Part shown: piece by piece, positions 1-12,200 of the stretch
Layout of the letters: each line of letters begins with the position of its first letter
Numbering within the stretch: the first letter of the stretch is position 1
Origin: Zygnema cylindricum
Taxonomy: Eukaryota > Streptophyta > Zygnematophyceae > Zygnematales > Zygnemataceae
NCBI GenBank assembly: GCA_037447655.1
Contig: JBBHKE010001800.1
Span: forward strand, 64,001-124,000
Length of the DNA stretch: 60,000 nucleotides
Reading direction: 5' to 3'
Program-made: the position numbers and the translations under genes
The notes under the pieces: model-generated
Told to the model about the DNA's origin: nothing
Database searches by the model: none
What the model saw: only the letters and a program-made list of their open reading frames with translations

Positions 1-176
1 GAAGAAGCACGACCAAAACAATGGGAAAAACATTGCAAGGGAACATCCACCCCCAAAAGTGGTTGTTGAAATGGAGGAGTACATTACCCTTCGCCACTAG
101 AGTTAATGGCTCTCGCGTGAGTGCTTTTTGACCCAAAATCATTAATTAGTGTTAACAATATTAGTTACTAAATTTG

Positions 177-1395
177 AAGGCACGATAAATTAAAAAGCAC
201 GATGGTAACCCATCTGAGTCCACGGTACAAAAGGGGTGGCATGGCCAAAACTGAAAAACTACAATAAAAAACAAATAGAGCGAGGGGAACACAATAAAAA
301 GAAAAGAAAAGAAACAATCAACAAGGAAAATAAAAGCACCCAAACTCAAAATGAAAAGCACAACAACTCAAAAAACCAAAACTACAACCACAACCCCAAA
401 TCAATTAAATATCTACGAAAAGCAACCCCGTAAGTCCCCCCAGCCTGGGGGAGCACATTGAGGGAGTTCCGGAACACGACGACGATCCATAACCCCAACA
501 GCCGATCGGAGGATAATAGAAGCCTGCACTCGCTGTAAAGCCACCGATAAGCGTTAACAATAAAAAGAAGTAAGGACCGAAGGAGGAGGGCTCCTAGGTC
601 CTCAGCGCTCGAAAGCACGTCGAGCACAAGTACGGAGAAACTCGTCTAGTGCAACACCCAAACAACCAAAGATCTCGACCGCAATCGGAAAAAAATCATC
701 CATAGGGTCCCGGTGGGAATAATCACGCTCTTTCGCCTTAGCGGCATCACGAGGTGCCACCCCAACATTTTGAGCAGTCTGACCAACAATTGTAGCTGAA
801 GTAGGGTTTGCCAAAACAATATCACCGAAGATGCGACGGGCACCATCAAGCAAAACAACATCGATCCGACGCGAGAGAATGATATGAGAAACCTCTCGAC
901 GCACAAAAAAGCCCCCTTCTGAAACGATAGTCGCAATGGTGTCGCCAATAGTGTCATGCGCCTGGATCAAATCTCCCCCATGGGAGAAACGAAGTAAATG
1001 GACACCATCGGGCCCCAAGACACGACCACACGCACAAACAAGAGAGCCAAGTAAAAGAGGATGGGGGAGGCCAAAGCGAAATCGGAGGGCGGTGGTGAAT
1101 TGAGCAGGTGAAAATCGGAGTGGCCAAAATAGGTGTGGCGAAAAGCCAAGACCCAAAACCAGGTCCACCACAAGAGAGAAGACGGGAACGCGAAGAATCG
1201 GGGGGAAGCGCCTTGAGAAGGTTGGATTTAATGGAGGCGACAACCCGATCAAAAATCGATTCTTGGACACGCTCAACAGATTTTGTAACAAGGGTGGAGA
1301 AAATTGGCACATCCACTAGGGCATGCGGAGGAAGAGAACGTGACGCGTCCAATAGAGATCCCTGGAAGGAAACACACCGTTTGAAACCCGAGGGG
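177..1395 (-). mobile_element. LINE-type retrotransposon fragment (3' end)
   Basis: Read on the minus strand, 1312-602 is open for 236 residues and resembles the C-terminal part of plant/algal non-LTR retrotransposon polyproteins. It has a CACG zinc-ribbon-like start followed by FSHGGD and an HD pair. Next come RIDVVLLDGARRIFGD and VLANPT, a nuclease-like core, and then DFFPIAVEIFGCLG. Further downstream in another frame is RLSVALQRVQA, a typical LINE C-terminal motif, followed by a T-rich 3' untranslated tail and a small GATGG/CCATC hairpin near 200-215. The fragment is bounded by the empty site in the duplicated block at 5370. It lacks the endonuclease and most of the reverse transcriptase, so it is 5'-truncated. 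Family assignment is from motif memory and is moderately sure. Confidence 0.6.
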
Positions 1396-2538
1396 TAACA
1401 GTGGACTAGCTAGAAAAATATTGTTTAGCGCGGCTAATATTAATAAATGAAGTAACGCCTAATTTTCTGTTGATAGTTGCCTGATGGTACACCACAAATA
1501 GCTATTTAGTGTTAACACTAATACTTACGGCTAGGTTAGAAGGGATGATGTATGTGACAGGTGTGACGCGGGCAAAAAAAGAGTCCATTCATTTTAAGTA
1601 ACATTTTTGGCCATCCGGTTGAGCCCGACAAGGTTACATATTCGCTATTTCCAGAGGTGTAACGTTCGTCGCACTGAATATTTGCGGCCGCACTTTTTCC
1701 ATGTCTGTACGGATAGGTTTTTTGCAGAATTTTGTCAGGTGCAACGGCTGCGACATGGATTGGCCGTTCTTACTAGCGCTGTTCACACTTTAGGAGCATG
1801 GGGGAACATGGTGTTCTTGTTGACGTACAATAAAACGTTTAAATGACAATATATCACCCATCGGTGGGGAACCATTTGATTTTACCATTTTCGGTGTAGA
1901 ATTTTCCATGTAAAAAGGGGTTCTGCTGTAGAGTCATCTGGTCCGTTGAACGATCGGATCTAAAGATAAGAAACGCGGCGCTCGGAAACAGCGCGTATAT
2001 TTATCGTTTGCGAAAAGTAGAACTTTGCGAAACCCAGTTTGTTTGTCGTATTATGTACGGCAAGGTACAAAACGGTGGCGATATCAGTTACACCGTGAAA
2101 CAAACTAGTCAAAAGGTCCCGTTCTCAATTCGAAAACTGTGGCAAAACGCTCCCATGGATGCAGTTTAACCGTACTGTAGTACCGTACCAAATCAGAAGA
2201 CGTGACGGGGGCTAAGCGGGAATTCTTCGGCGGGAATTCAAAAGTAAGGGGCGAAGTTTCCCCGAAAGAAGTTTTTATAACTCTGAAAAATTAACGGCCT
2301 CGCTCTAACTGCCGCGTGCCACTTTTAGACTGCGCTGGTCCGTTCGATTCCGGACACGTCGAATCGACGGCCCTCCGTCACGAAAGCCGACTCTTGATTT
2401 TTTTTATCCTCCAATAACAATCGCTGCATGCCTTCCTCCTCCCCCCCCCCAAAAAAAAGCAAAAGGGAGGCGAAACTCAAGTCCCTGCCCTCTGCCCTCT
2501 TTCCCTCCATTTTCCCTCCAAGACCTGCCTGGAATCTC

Positions 2539-2545
2539 TATAAAG
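2539..2545 (+). promoter_or_regulatory. TATA-like box in duplicated block A
   Basis: TATAAAG followed by GAGACGAAAGGCATTCAGCA, identical in context to the box at 6516. Downstream is a pyrimidine-rich stretch without a recognisable coding region, so if this was a promoter it no longer drives an obvious gene. Confidence 0.3.
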
Positions 2546-2599
2546 AGACGAAAGGCATTCAGCAGCATCACTTTTACAGCTTTTGAGTGAGAAACGCTC

Positions 2600-3195
2600 T
2601 CCTCTGTCTTCCCTCTTCCCTCTTCCCTCGTCCCTCTTCCCTCTTCCCTCTTCTGTCTTCCCTCTTCCCTCTTCCCTCTTCCCTCTTCCCTCTTCCCTCT
2701 TCTGTCTTCCCTCTTCCCTCTTCCCTCGTCCCTCTTCCCTCTTCACTTTTGCTTACCCTTTTTCCTCTCCCTTCTTCCCTCTCCCCTCTTCCCTCTTCCC
2801 TATTTTGTTGGGAAAATACGGGGAGAGAGGGGGAGAGAGAGATAGAGAGAGAGAGAGGAGAGGGGGGAGGAGGGGAAGGGGAGGGCTGATAGGTAAGGGG
2901 GAGGGGTGCGGGAAGGAGCTGGGGTTAGAGAGAGGAGGGGGGAGGGGGGATTGGAGGTAAAAGATGGGAGCGGCGAGGAAAAGGAGAGAAAATATGGGTG
3001 AGAGGGTAGAGGGTAGATAGGGGAGAGAGAGGGGAATGAGGGAGAGAGAGGAATGAAAGGAGACAGGGGATCGGGAAAGAGGAGGAGAGGGATAGAGATA
3101 TAGATATTGAGAGAGACACACACATATAGAGAGAGAGGGGGGGGGAGGGTGAGAGAGAGAGAGAGAGCTTAAGAAAGAGAGCGAGAGAGAGAGAG
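2600..3195. repeat. Pyrimidine tract (TTCCCTC)n then purine tract
   Basis: From 2606 to about 2810 the plus strand is a near-regular array of a 7-base unit TTCCCTC with TTCTGTC and TCGTCCC variants. From 2820 to 3195 it switches to GAGAGG-type purine repeats. The pair forms a polypyrimidine/polypurine mirror-like region that could form triplex or hairpin DNA. Open frames across it are low complexity and not credible genes. Confidence 0.9.
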
Positions 3196-5200
3196 GTAGC
3201 GGCAATATAAACTAAGACGATCATGCTGAGGGTGTTATACATATGTCAATGCAAACTACCAGCAGATAAGTAAACGACAAAATGACCAAAGGACTAAAGG
3301 TGGTAATTTGTTGCCTGGTTTAAAGCCCAAAGATCAAAGGGCATTTGAAAGACCGCGAGCGAGGATAAAATTCTTTTATTCTACAATGAAATTTACTTAT
3401 TGAAATTCATCTTATTTAGATTTTGGGGTTTTTCTAACTGGTTTCAGTTCAACCACATAGTTTAAAAGTAGGGATTTTACAATATATGTGTTGAGCGAAC
3501 AAAACAAAGTACAAAAGTGGCCTTATAATATACATGTGGTATGTGGGCACTGTAATTTGTATAAGCAGATGTTCTTTTTTCAAAGCGACATACGGACTTT
3601 TATTCAATTCCCGTAATTATTGTAAGCGTCATTTTACAATCTTGAAGATGCAACTACAGTAGTTTCCTCTTTATTTCAACACGAGCCGTTGTATGATGTC
3701 GTTAACGACATCTGTTTGTAAGAACTCCACAGTATATTCGGTCCATACTGTACTCTATATCCGAACTCCCGAAGAATTAATAGTGTAGACCCCAACATTT
3801 TCCCATTATTAGAAATCTATGACAAGTGTGTATAACGGTCTCAAAAGGAACGGCAATTTACTGCAAATTTCCTTGGATACAACATTTTTTGGATAGAAGT
3901 GTAATGGAAAATATTTTAACAATGGTCTCCACCCGACCAGGGTCATTACAGTCACATGTTTACCACCTTTCAAACCAAAGACGAAGCACATTTACTGAAC
4001 TAAGGGGAATTTCAATAATTAGACTTTCCAACTTGCTTTCTTTTTAAGGAGATTAAACCCACTCCTTCCACCATAGACCCACTTAAGTCCCATTGGCCTT
4101 GAATTGCTACGTTCATATCTTGTTTGGTTAAAAAGAACTTCTTTGCATAAAAAAACGTTACAAGTCACGAAATTACCAAGGCCGTGGTATAGGTATATTC
4201 TAAAGATCTGCCCTAAAACTGTTGAGTGCAAATTTTTTGGGAGGAAAGAAGTAAACTACCTACGAGTGTTATTGCTTATAAAATGTATTTCTTGAAGTAA
4301 GAAGAATCCAAGAAGCAAATACAATAATTTATAGATAAAGACACATACGACCAAGCAAATCACCCTACGATTCCTGTGATTTATTTGTTGAAAAAGAAAA
4401 AGGAACATTACGCATGTATCTAGATTATCAAGCGTTGGTTAAAATTATAATAAAAGATGGTTACCTCTTCCTTGAATCGACGAACTTTGTTATCATTTAT
4501 AAGGAGCTAATTGCAATGTGAACCACTATTAGCGTTCATGTTTTTTTCCGATTTTAAGTCAGCTTTTCGTCGTGTTTTTCTGACGGTTCTGGTGGAAGGT
4601 TACAGTTCCTCTTACCTTCCGATAGGCAGTCTCCAAACAGAAACATGACACTTGTGGTTAAGTGGCCGAAAAGACATTACTGCTAATAAAGATACACAAT
4701 ACACTACAAAAATTGTTTTACAGAGTCGATACCATCACTCTGCAACAACATTTATTCACACACACACACACATATAAAATAAATGTGGCAACAAGGGGAC
4801 AACCGTACGAGCAATCACGTAAGACAAGAACGAGGGGAGATGAGGAATAGGTGAGGAGAAATGCAAAGCTCGTGTGGTATAAAATTGATGGTGGAATATT
4901 TTTCTACTCTAAAACAAGGGCGAGGTCCATAGTCGCACATGATAATATTGTAAAGTTATTCTATTTTTTAAGTTTGTTTACTTTTGTGATCGTTTTTCTT
5001 GGTTCACACTAGTTTTACTTTTTTTATTTGCTCGCATGTACTAAATTTCCATCACAATCTTTTTTTAAAGCTCTTTTCACTATCTCGAAAATGTACGTTT
5101 GTTTTGTGAAGGAAGTGAGTTGAGAAGCTCGAATAGAGTTATGTTGACAACCTTATGAGAAATCAATTCTTGGACCGATGTAGCTGATTAGAAAAAAATA
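3196..5200. other. Intergenic, no gene recognised
   Basis: AT-rich sequence between the two duplicated blocks. It contains a short (CA)n run near 4757 and otherwise no credible coding segment, RNA gene or complete transposon that I can identify. If the flanking direct repeats are LTRs this would be the internal region, but no gag or pol motif is visible. Confidence 0.5.
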
Positions 5201-6577
5201 GAAGAAGCACGACCAAAACAACGGGATTGTGAGGGAACATTCACGCCAAAAGTGGTTGTTGGAATGGACGAGTACATTGCCCTTCGCTATTAGAGTTAAT
5301 GGCTCTCGTGTGAGTGTTTTTTGACCCAAAATCATCAATTAGTGTTAACAATATTAGTTACTAAATTTGTCCATAATGGGCCAACTAGAAAAATATAGTG
5401 TAGTGCGGCTAATATTGCAAAAATTAAGAAACAGCTAATTTTCTGCTGACAGTTGACTGATGGTACACCGCAGCTATTTAGTATTAACACTAATCCTAAT
5501 AACTAGGCACGAAGGGATGATGTAGGTGACAGGTGTGACACATGCAAGAAAGGAGTCCATGCATTTAAGTAACATTTTTGGCCATCCGTTTGAGCCCGAC
5601 AAGTTTACATCTTCGCTATTTCCGGAGATGTAACGTTCGTCGCACTAAATATTTGCGGCCGCACTTTTTCCACACCCGTACGGATAGTTTGATTGCAGTA
5701 TTTCGTGAGCTGCAACGGCTACGACATGGATTGGCCGTTCCCTCTAGCGCTGTTCCCACTTTAGGAGCGTGGGGGGGGAAACATGGTGTTTCAGTTGACG
5801 TACATTAAAACATTTAAACGACTATATATCACCCAACTGTGGGGAACCATTTGCTTTTACCATTTTCCATGTTGAATTTTACATGTAAAAAAGGGTTCCG
5901 CTTTTGAGTCATCTGGTCCGTTGAACGATCGAATCTAAAGATGGAGATGAGGCGCTCAGAAACAGCTTGTATATGTAACGTTTGCGAAACGTAGAACTTT
6001 GCGAAACCCAGTTTGTTTGTCGTATTATGTACGGCAAGTTACGAAACGGTGGCGATATCAGTTACACCGTGAAACAAACGAGTCAAAAGGTCCCGTTCTC
6101 AATTCGAAAACTGTGGCAAAACGCTCCCATGGCAGTTTAACCGTACTATAGTACCGTACCAAACCAGAAGACGTGACGGGGGCTAAGCGGGAACTCTTCG
6201 GCGGGAATTCAAAAGTAAGGGGCGAAGTTTCCCCGAAAGAAGTTTTTGTAACTCTGAAAAATTAACGGCCGTCGCTCTAACTGCCGCGTGCCACTTTTAG
6301 ACTGCGCTGGTCCGTTCGATTCCGGACACGTCGAATCGACGGCCCTCCGTTACGCAAACCGACTCTTAATTTACTCCGATTTTTTTAATCCTCCAATAAC
6401 AATCGCTGCATGCCTTCCTCCTCCCCCCCCCCCAAAAAAAAAGCAAAAGGGAGGCGAAACTCAAGTCCCTGCCCTCTTTCCCTCCATTTTCCCTCCAAGA
6501 CCTGCCTGGAATCTCTATAAAGAGACGAAAGGCATTCAGCAGCATCACTTTTACAGCTCTTAAGTGAGAAACGCTCT
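5201..6577. repeat. Duplicated block, copy B
   Basis: Uninterrupted counterpart of 1-2592. It includes sequence related to the MITE-like motif TTATTAGAGTTAATGGCTCT ... TTTTTGACCCAAAATCAT found elsewhere in the window. It ends in the same pyrimidine run and TATAAAG box, followed by a CAGCAGCATCACTTTTACAG segment. Copy B lies directly upstream of the gene starting at 6812 and may supply its promoter. Confidence 0.8.
6516..6522 (+). promoter_or_regulatory. TATA-like box upstream of the 6812 gene
   Basis: TATAAAG about 290 bases upstream of the ATG at 6812, followed by CT-rich sequence typical of plant 5' leaders. It is conserved in the duplicated block at 2539. Promoter function is inferred from position and sequence only. 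Confidence 0.4.
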
Positions 6578-6760
6578 CTTCCTCTCTCCCTCTCCCTATC
6601 CACCGACACTCTTTGTCTCTCTTTCTGTCTACACCACGTGATATTGAAATCGCCTTTCTCTATCTCTGTCTCTTCCTCTCTCTGTCTCTTCCTCTCTCTT
6701 CCTCTCTCTTCCTCTCTCTCTGCCCCTCTCCCTCTCCATCTCACTGGCTCCGCTCCTCCT
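6578..6760. repeat. CT-rich simple repeat
   Basis: Degenerate (CTCTTC)n and (CT)n runs between the TATA box and the first exon of the neighbouring gene. This would be 5' leader sequence if the TATA box is used. Confidence 0.75.
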
Positions 6761-6811
6761 CCCCTACCCTTGCCGGTGGTCCTCTCCCTCCCCCACACTC
6801 CAACTACCACA

Positions 6812-7924
6812 ATGGCACCGATGGCAGCCATAAGTCGAATCCCAAGCCGAGGCCACGTGTCACTTCGCAGCCGCCACAGCCAAGGTGAGGCCGAAACCTG
6901 CGCCCTGCTGCACTGCTCGCGTCACGTCACAGGAGTATCCTTTTGTCGTTAGTGGCTGCTGAGCAGCAGCAGCTCTCCCTCCCACAGGAGGGCAGGAAGG
7001 CAGAAAGTAGCAGAAGTGTTTCTGAACTGTCTGAACTGATCTCATCTGACCTTTACTGTTTACTGTTTCTTTGCAGGTTTTAAACAGAAAACCTTGAAGT
7101 GGAAATCAGGGGTTTCTGAGTCTTTGGCTCAGAAGCAGCGATTCGCCATATTGCAGGTATGTCCCCAGTCTTGTAAACATTACGGTCCAGGAAAAAATAT
7201 TTCCGCTGAAATTTTAACGTAAAAGAGCCGACTGCATCTTTGTTAAAGGCAGCCTGATCGCTTTACTTGGTCGAAATAGTCGACATTGAAAAAAAATTGG
7301 AGCGTTTGTAATATTAGATGTTCTTATATGCTAACTTTAATTTTCAATTTCTATAAATGTGTTTTTCAATTTGTGTTAATGTGAATTTTAATTTATGTAA
7401 ATGTTTGTTTTTGTGCAGAGATCAAGGATGGCGAACATGAATTATGCCACCGATATGGACATCGATCCGCCGTTGACGGATGTGCCCAACCGAAACCGAC
7501 ACCGTAAAGGTAAATGACGAAGGCCTCTTGCCTGTCGCCTCTTGCTTGTTGCCTGTTTTCTGCTTGTGGCTGCCTGTTTCCTGTCCCTTACTAAACAGTT
7601 TTCTTGACTTCCTGGCTGCAGGTCCGAAATCGGAAGCCTCGAAATTGAGGGCAGAAAATTTGAAAAGAGTGACGAAGAAAGATGCGGAAAGGAGAATCGT
7701 AATCGAAAGAGCGCGTACTTTAAGTGCAAGTGAAAAACTAAAAGAAAAAAAACATTTCTATTACTGTTTCCTGTGCATTCTGTTTTCGTTTGTCAAAATT
7801 TTGTCTCTTTTTTGATCGAGTTTCTTTTTTTTTGTTGCAGGCTTTCCGGTCGACCATGGATTGGTCGCCATCATTGCCGTCACCGGCGACCTATTTGGAT
7901 CCCCAACCGATGGAAATTGACTAA
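6812..7924 (+). CDS. Hypothetical basic protein, multi-exon
   Basis: I do not recognise the family. The ATG at 6812 sits in an ACAATGGC context. Four exons join in frame with good borders: 6812-6884 (donor GTGAGG), 7077-7156 (acceptor TTTGCAG, donor GTATGT), 7419-7509 (acceptor TGTGCAG, donor GTAAAT) and one starting at 7622 (acceptor GCTGCAG). They encode a small protein rich in Arg, Lys and Ser with segments MDIDPPLTDVPNRNRHRK and KRVTKKDAERR. The last exon, 7841-7924, follows TTTGTTGCAG. In one frame it gives MDWSPSLPSPATYL ending in PMEID and TAA at 7922-7924. The donor of exon 4 is not certain (AGAGTGACG near 7665, ATCGTAATC near 7694, or AAGTGCAAG/CAAGTGAAA near 7722-7731), so the terminal frame is open. 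Sequence at 7919-7938 (CTAAC, then TTTTTAG) looks like another branch point and acceptor, so the 3' end may be longer. Confidence 0.45.
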
Positions 7925-9280
7925 CTAATTTATTTTTAGGATGAAAACAAGCTTGGTTCGCCGCGGGAGGTGGAGAAGGTAAAGGGGTTGAAAGGCTATG
8001 AAGTGAATTAAATCTCTCTGTAAAGTTTTAGGATCATGCATCGCGTTTTTTGCGTCGCTCGACGTTCCATGTCGATGCATGTCTTAAGATTGGATAGGGA
8101 GTCGGTTCACGGGGGTTAAAGTGAAAAGTAACGGGCAAGTTGCCTCTTAACCACGGTTGGAACCAAGCTTGCTAGTTTGGCTTAGAGATCTTAATGTTAT
8201 TTTGTGTTGGAAGGTTTCATTGCCAGGTTTGACAATGGGATCAAATCTAGGCATAGAGGTTTGTAGGATTCAGATTTGCCGGATTTATGCTCAGCAATTC
8301 GGAAAACCTTGTACAGTTAGGCTTAATATTTATTCATGTAGCTCTTTTCAAATTGTATATAAATCAAATTTATTAATGGTGGCAAATCTTTCGCCTTCTC
8401 GCTTTTTTTTGTCATTTCATTATTTTTTTGTTAAGTAGTCGTTGTATCCGACCATCTTTACTAAGGGACAAACATTTTCAGAATCTGAATCGTCTACCAC
8501 AGCCCGATATTGTTTTCGTCGATTTCATGCGAGATGTTCTTTTATTCTTCCTTCGTTCATTTGCCTTAGTTGCATATTAGTTTCTTTCCGAGTGTTTTCA
8601 CTTCCTCATATGTTTGGTTCCATGAAAGTCTTTTTCAGTTACACTTCAGATTGTCTATTCAATTTATTTGTTGCTTACACTTCACTACAGTACTGGTCGG
8701 AGCATGAACATGGTTAGGTTTTTCAAAGGAAAAAGGACGACCAAACCAACAAAGCGAAAGTATAAAAGAAACGCAGGACAAAAAAAATGCAATTATAAAA
8801 GAAGCACGAAGTATAAAAGAAACGCAGTATAAAAAGGAATAAAAATGATTGAAGACCCGGTGAAGCTATTGAAAGCAGTGGCGCCAATCAACCATTCCAT
8901 AGAGCCAGCAAAAAAAGAATTGAAAGAAAACCCCTTCTTATTTTTATTATTACTCTCAAAACAAACATAATCACAAGCAAAATTAAAATTGGGAGATAAA
9001 ATCAACACCGGCTACTAATTCAAAAGATAAGAACCTGTGATCCACGACCAATTTATAACTACTAATCTGATACAAACTAATGATGTCTTTTTCGTTTCCA
9101 CATATTGTTGAACTTGCCAAACCTTCTAGTGGCAAATATTCACATAATCTAAAACTAAAAAACAAAAGTCGTTAAACCTTCCAGAAACACATTTATCGTC
9201 TAGGGGTTGTCAACTCGGGAATTACGATTCGTGGATGAAAGAGGGAAGTGTTATGCACACATCAAAAGCTTGCGAATTCG
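7925..9280. other. Intergenic between the 6812 gene and the AHL 3' end
   Basis: No gene recognised. Around 8757-8842 the motif GTATAAAAGAAACGCA recurs in a short purine-rich cluster. A possible extra exon of the upstream gene (7939-7977, ending GAGAAG before GTAAAG) is the only coding-like piece. Confidence 0.4.
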
Positions 9281-12200
9281 TCAACCGCCCAAAAGAGCCT
9301 TAGAAGGGGATTTAATTGTCCCGGCTTTCACTGTGACACCTAATACCACCTGCAGTATAGTCCAAAAACAGTGTAATCAGATGACCACTAATCTTATACG
9401 AGAATACCAAGAGAAGCCCGCAGCTTCGAAAGTTGAGTACATTTTGTATTTTTTAGGGTTTAGTGTTACAAACTTTTTTTTTTTTTGAAAGTAAATGCCT
9501 GTTATAAAGAGTAAATTAACCTAGAACATTTAGCCTTCTTGACAAATCCTCTAAAAATAAGTTTTAGCACAAAAAAATAGATTTCAACCACAATTATATT
9601 TCAAATACTTGACTGTCGCGACAACTCAGAGCTACCCCTCTAAATGTACAATAACTATGTTTTGAGACTAATTTAGATAAGCCAGTCTGTAATATTAATG
9701 CTGCCCTCACAGAAATCAATAATAAATTCTGCAAAATAATGTGACTTGGTACTATCCCTTGTATAGGATTCCCTTACATGTCTACCGAGCCCTATAATAT
9801 GAGAAACTGAAAAAAAAAGTATAAAATCGAGCGTGAAAATATATCTATGTTTGTTACAAAAATATGGTGAAATAACTCGCTTACATGCCTACCGAGGCCA
9901 ATAAAGATGTGAACCTGAAAGAAAAGAAGACAATCAAAAAAATGTATCTACACACATGCTCTGAATGTGTGACAAAAGTTTTGTTGGGAGAATATCGTGA
10001 AAATCTTCAACTTGGTGTTAGAGATTTGAGCACTCACCGAACACTTCGTGGCGGCCATTAGTTGGCCCGCCAGAGCCCCTCCAAACATTTTCCCATCATC
10101 ACTGGCGATTCCCACGGTAATTAAAAGGTCCTCATCGGAATCCGGTAGAAGAATGCCTGACATAGAAACTATATGGAAATGTCCCTGCCGCCAAAGAGTT
10201 TAACAACAACTCGCCGACTATTTGTCAACACTAAATTGTCGTTATCATTGTTATCACTGTATTTTTGATGCACTATTGATGAATCATTGTTGATGTGCTA
10301 TTGATATACTGTTGATATATTATTGATAATGAATGTTAGATGGAAGAACTAGTTTTTCTCAAATCTATTTATGCACAAAACATACATAGGTGGAGTTTTC
10401 AGCTCTCTTCAGGCATAGTTCTGTTAACACAATCACACAAAGACGGAGAGAGCTTCTCAATACAAGAGCTCATGCTTGTCAACTTCTGTCACTATGCGGT
10501 TGTTTATTCTTAACTTCCAACAGCTGGAAAAAATGCTATAAGAGAGGAAGATTTTCTGCCATCAACAGCATTAACAAATGAAGTTTTCGACGAGTTTTCC
10601 ATTTACATCATAAATAAATAATCAATGCTGTACACCATTGTCCTAAACGCAGAAACTACGCACTAATTAAGGACTGGCAGGCCTCATACCTATCAAACCT
10701 GAAACCATCAGAATACTGACTCTCACTGCTTTGCCAAGCCCCACTTCTTCTCTTCTTGAACACACACATGTAAGGTACATCGTGAATCATTTTTAGAGTA
10801 AAGAGATTATTAGCGTGGGGTTTATATTAGTGTTATTAATTCTAGTTCAGTTCCGAATGAGGTGACTGTTTCTGAACCGTTTAAAGAAAAGAGTTAAAGA
10901 AAATAAATAGTACTATTTAGGGCAAATAAAAACGCTAAAAACGATTCACGGTTTAGAGCACCTAACTTTCACAACAGCCAAAACCTGTTCAAGCTTTGCG
11001 AAAAAATAATATATATATACCGCAAGCTTCATTCCAAGGTTTCCAAACTCACTGTTTCTGCTCGTCTACAATATAAGGGTAAACGAAAAACTAAATTCTC
11101 ATTTTAACTGCTCACATTGCTGCAGGACTTTTTTAAATAGACTAAGGCACTGTCATAAGGGAATGCATAAACCATATGTACTACCCACGAACAGTTGAAA
11201 ATCCACAAGTGAAAAGAAATGATAGTGACCACAAAAAAAAGGAAAATGTCATCTCCAATGAAGTTTGGCCAGCACTGAAGGTTTAACAACCCAAAACTGA
11301 CCTGACAAACTACTTTTTGGGCGTTGAAAGCCGGAGCCCACAGTTCGGTATCAGAGACGGCCCCACTTGCACTCAATATACATACCCTGGTGCCTAATTT
11401 TTCTGCTTCCCTGCAAATGACAGCAGACACATCCTGCAAACACATTTCAACCACAACTAAATTAGTCCTAACAAATGTGACCAATTCAATCAATCTAATG
11501 TCAGAAAATTCCTGATATGTGGTTACAAAAGGGTGTTGAAACTGCCTTCACGAGACACCTACAAAATAATTTACACTGAAATAGTACTGAAATAGCGATT
11601 TGCAACGGCACATCATTTTGTCGCCAGCCAATAACTATGGAGTCACACCCCAAAGCACCAGCCAGTTTGACCGTACTCGATATGTCCTCTTTCACCGTTC
11701 TTCACTTTTTTGGGTTTTCTATGTCCGGTGCATCTCCTTTTGTGATTTGCTATATGTCTAAATTCTTATACAGGATTGTATCGAATATCGAGCGTAATTT
11801 GATCCCTACATCGAACATCGATATTTTGTGCGCGACAAAATTCCAGCAAACTGCATTCATGTAATCTACCTTTCATTCTTGACAAATAAACTGCCCATTG
11901 CTACGTATAAAGGAATTATTACATTGGGATAGAAAGGAGTGGCCAATTTCAGCCCACCACCTTAAATAATGTTATCGACACTACTTTGTGATTTTTGACA
12001 AAAAAAGTCGTGACAACATTAGTGTTTTTAACACTAATAGCAATGGACAATATAATATGCCTGCACTTCCCTGACCAAGCGGCATAGCACTTCACCTTCA
12101 TCCTTTGATTCTGATAGCCAGACCAACGTATTTCCTGATCTCCTGTATGAGCGTTTTCATCTGATCAAGTACTAGCAAATACAGATATCTGCTTCGCAGA

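Larger units (their letters stand above)
1..2592. repeat. Duplicated block, copy A (interrupted by a LINE fragment)
   Basis: Direct repeat of the block at 5201-6577. Bases 1-176 match 5201-5370, and bases about 1396-2592 match about 5375-6577, with the same order of landmarks: an AATTAGTGTTAACAATATTAG stretch, a GTTTGAGCCCGACAAG-like segment, a pyrimidine-rich tract and a TATAAAG box. Copy A carries roughly 1.2 kb of extra sequence at about 177-1395 that copy B lacks, so copy B shows the empty site. The copies are in the same orientation with different sequence between them, so this could be a tandem segmental duplication or the two long terminal repeats of a non-autonomous retroelement. I see no TG...CA ends or primer-binding site that would prove the latter. 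Confidence 0.8.

Noticed and set aside
2583-3242. Long open frames on both strands
   Set aside because: Low-complexity translation of pyrimidine/purine simple repeats.
1-6577. Complete LTR retrotransposon with LTRs at 1-2592 and 5201-6577
   Set aside because: No TG...CA ends, primer-binding site, polypurine tract at the right place, or internal gag/pol; kept only as an alternative.
10681-10740. Candidate for the missing AHL exon (FDRYEACQ after a TTTCAG acceptor)
   Set aside because: No donor gives the required phase, and the residues do not match the expected strand well.
11501-11695. Minus-strand frame with ALGCDSIVIGW, reminiscent of universal stress proteins
   Set aside because: Only one short motif-like stretch inside an AHL intron, with no supporting second motif or splice partners in phase.
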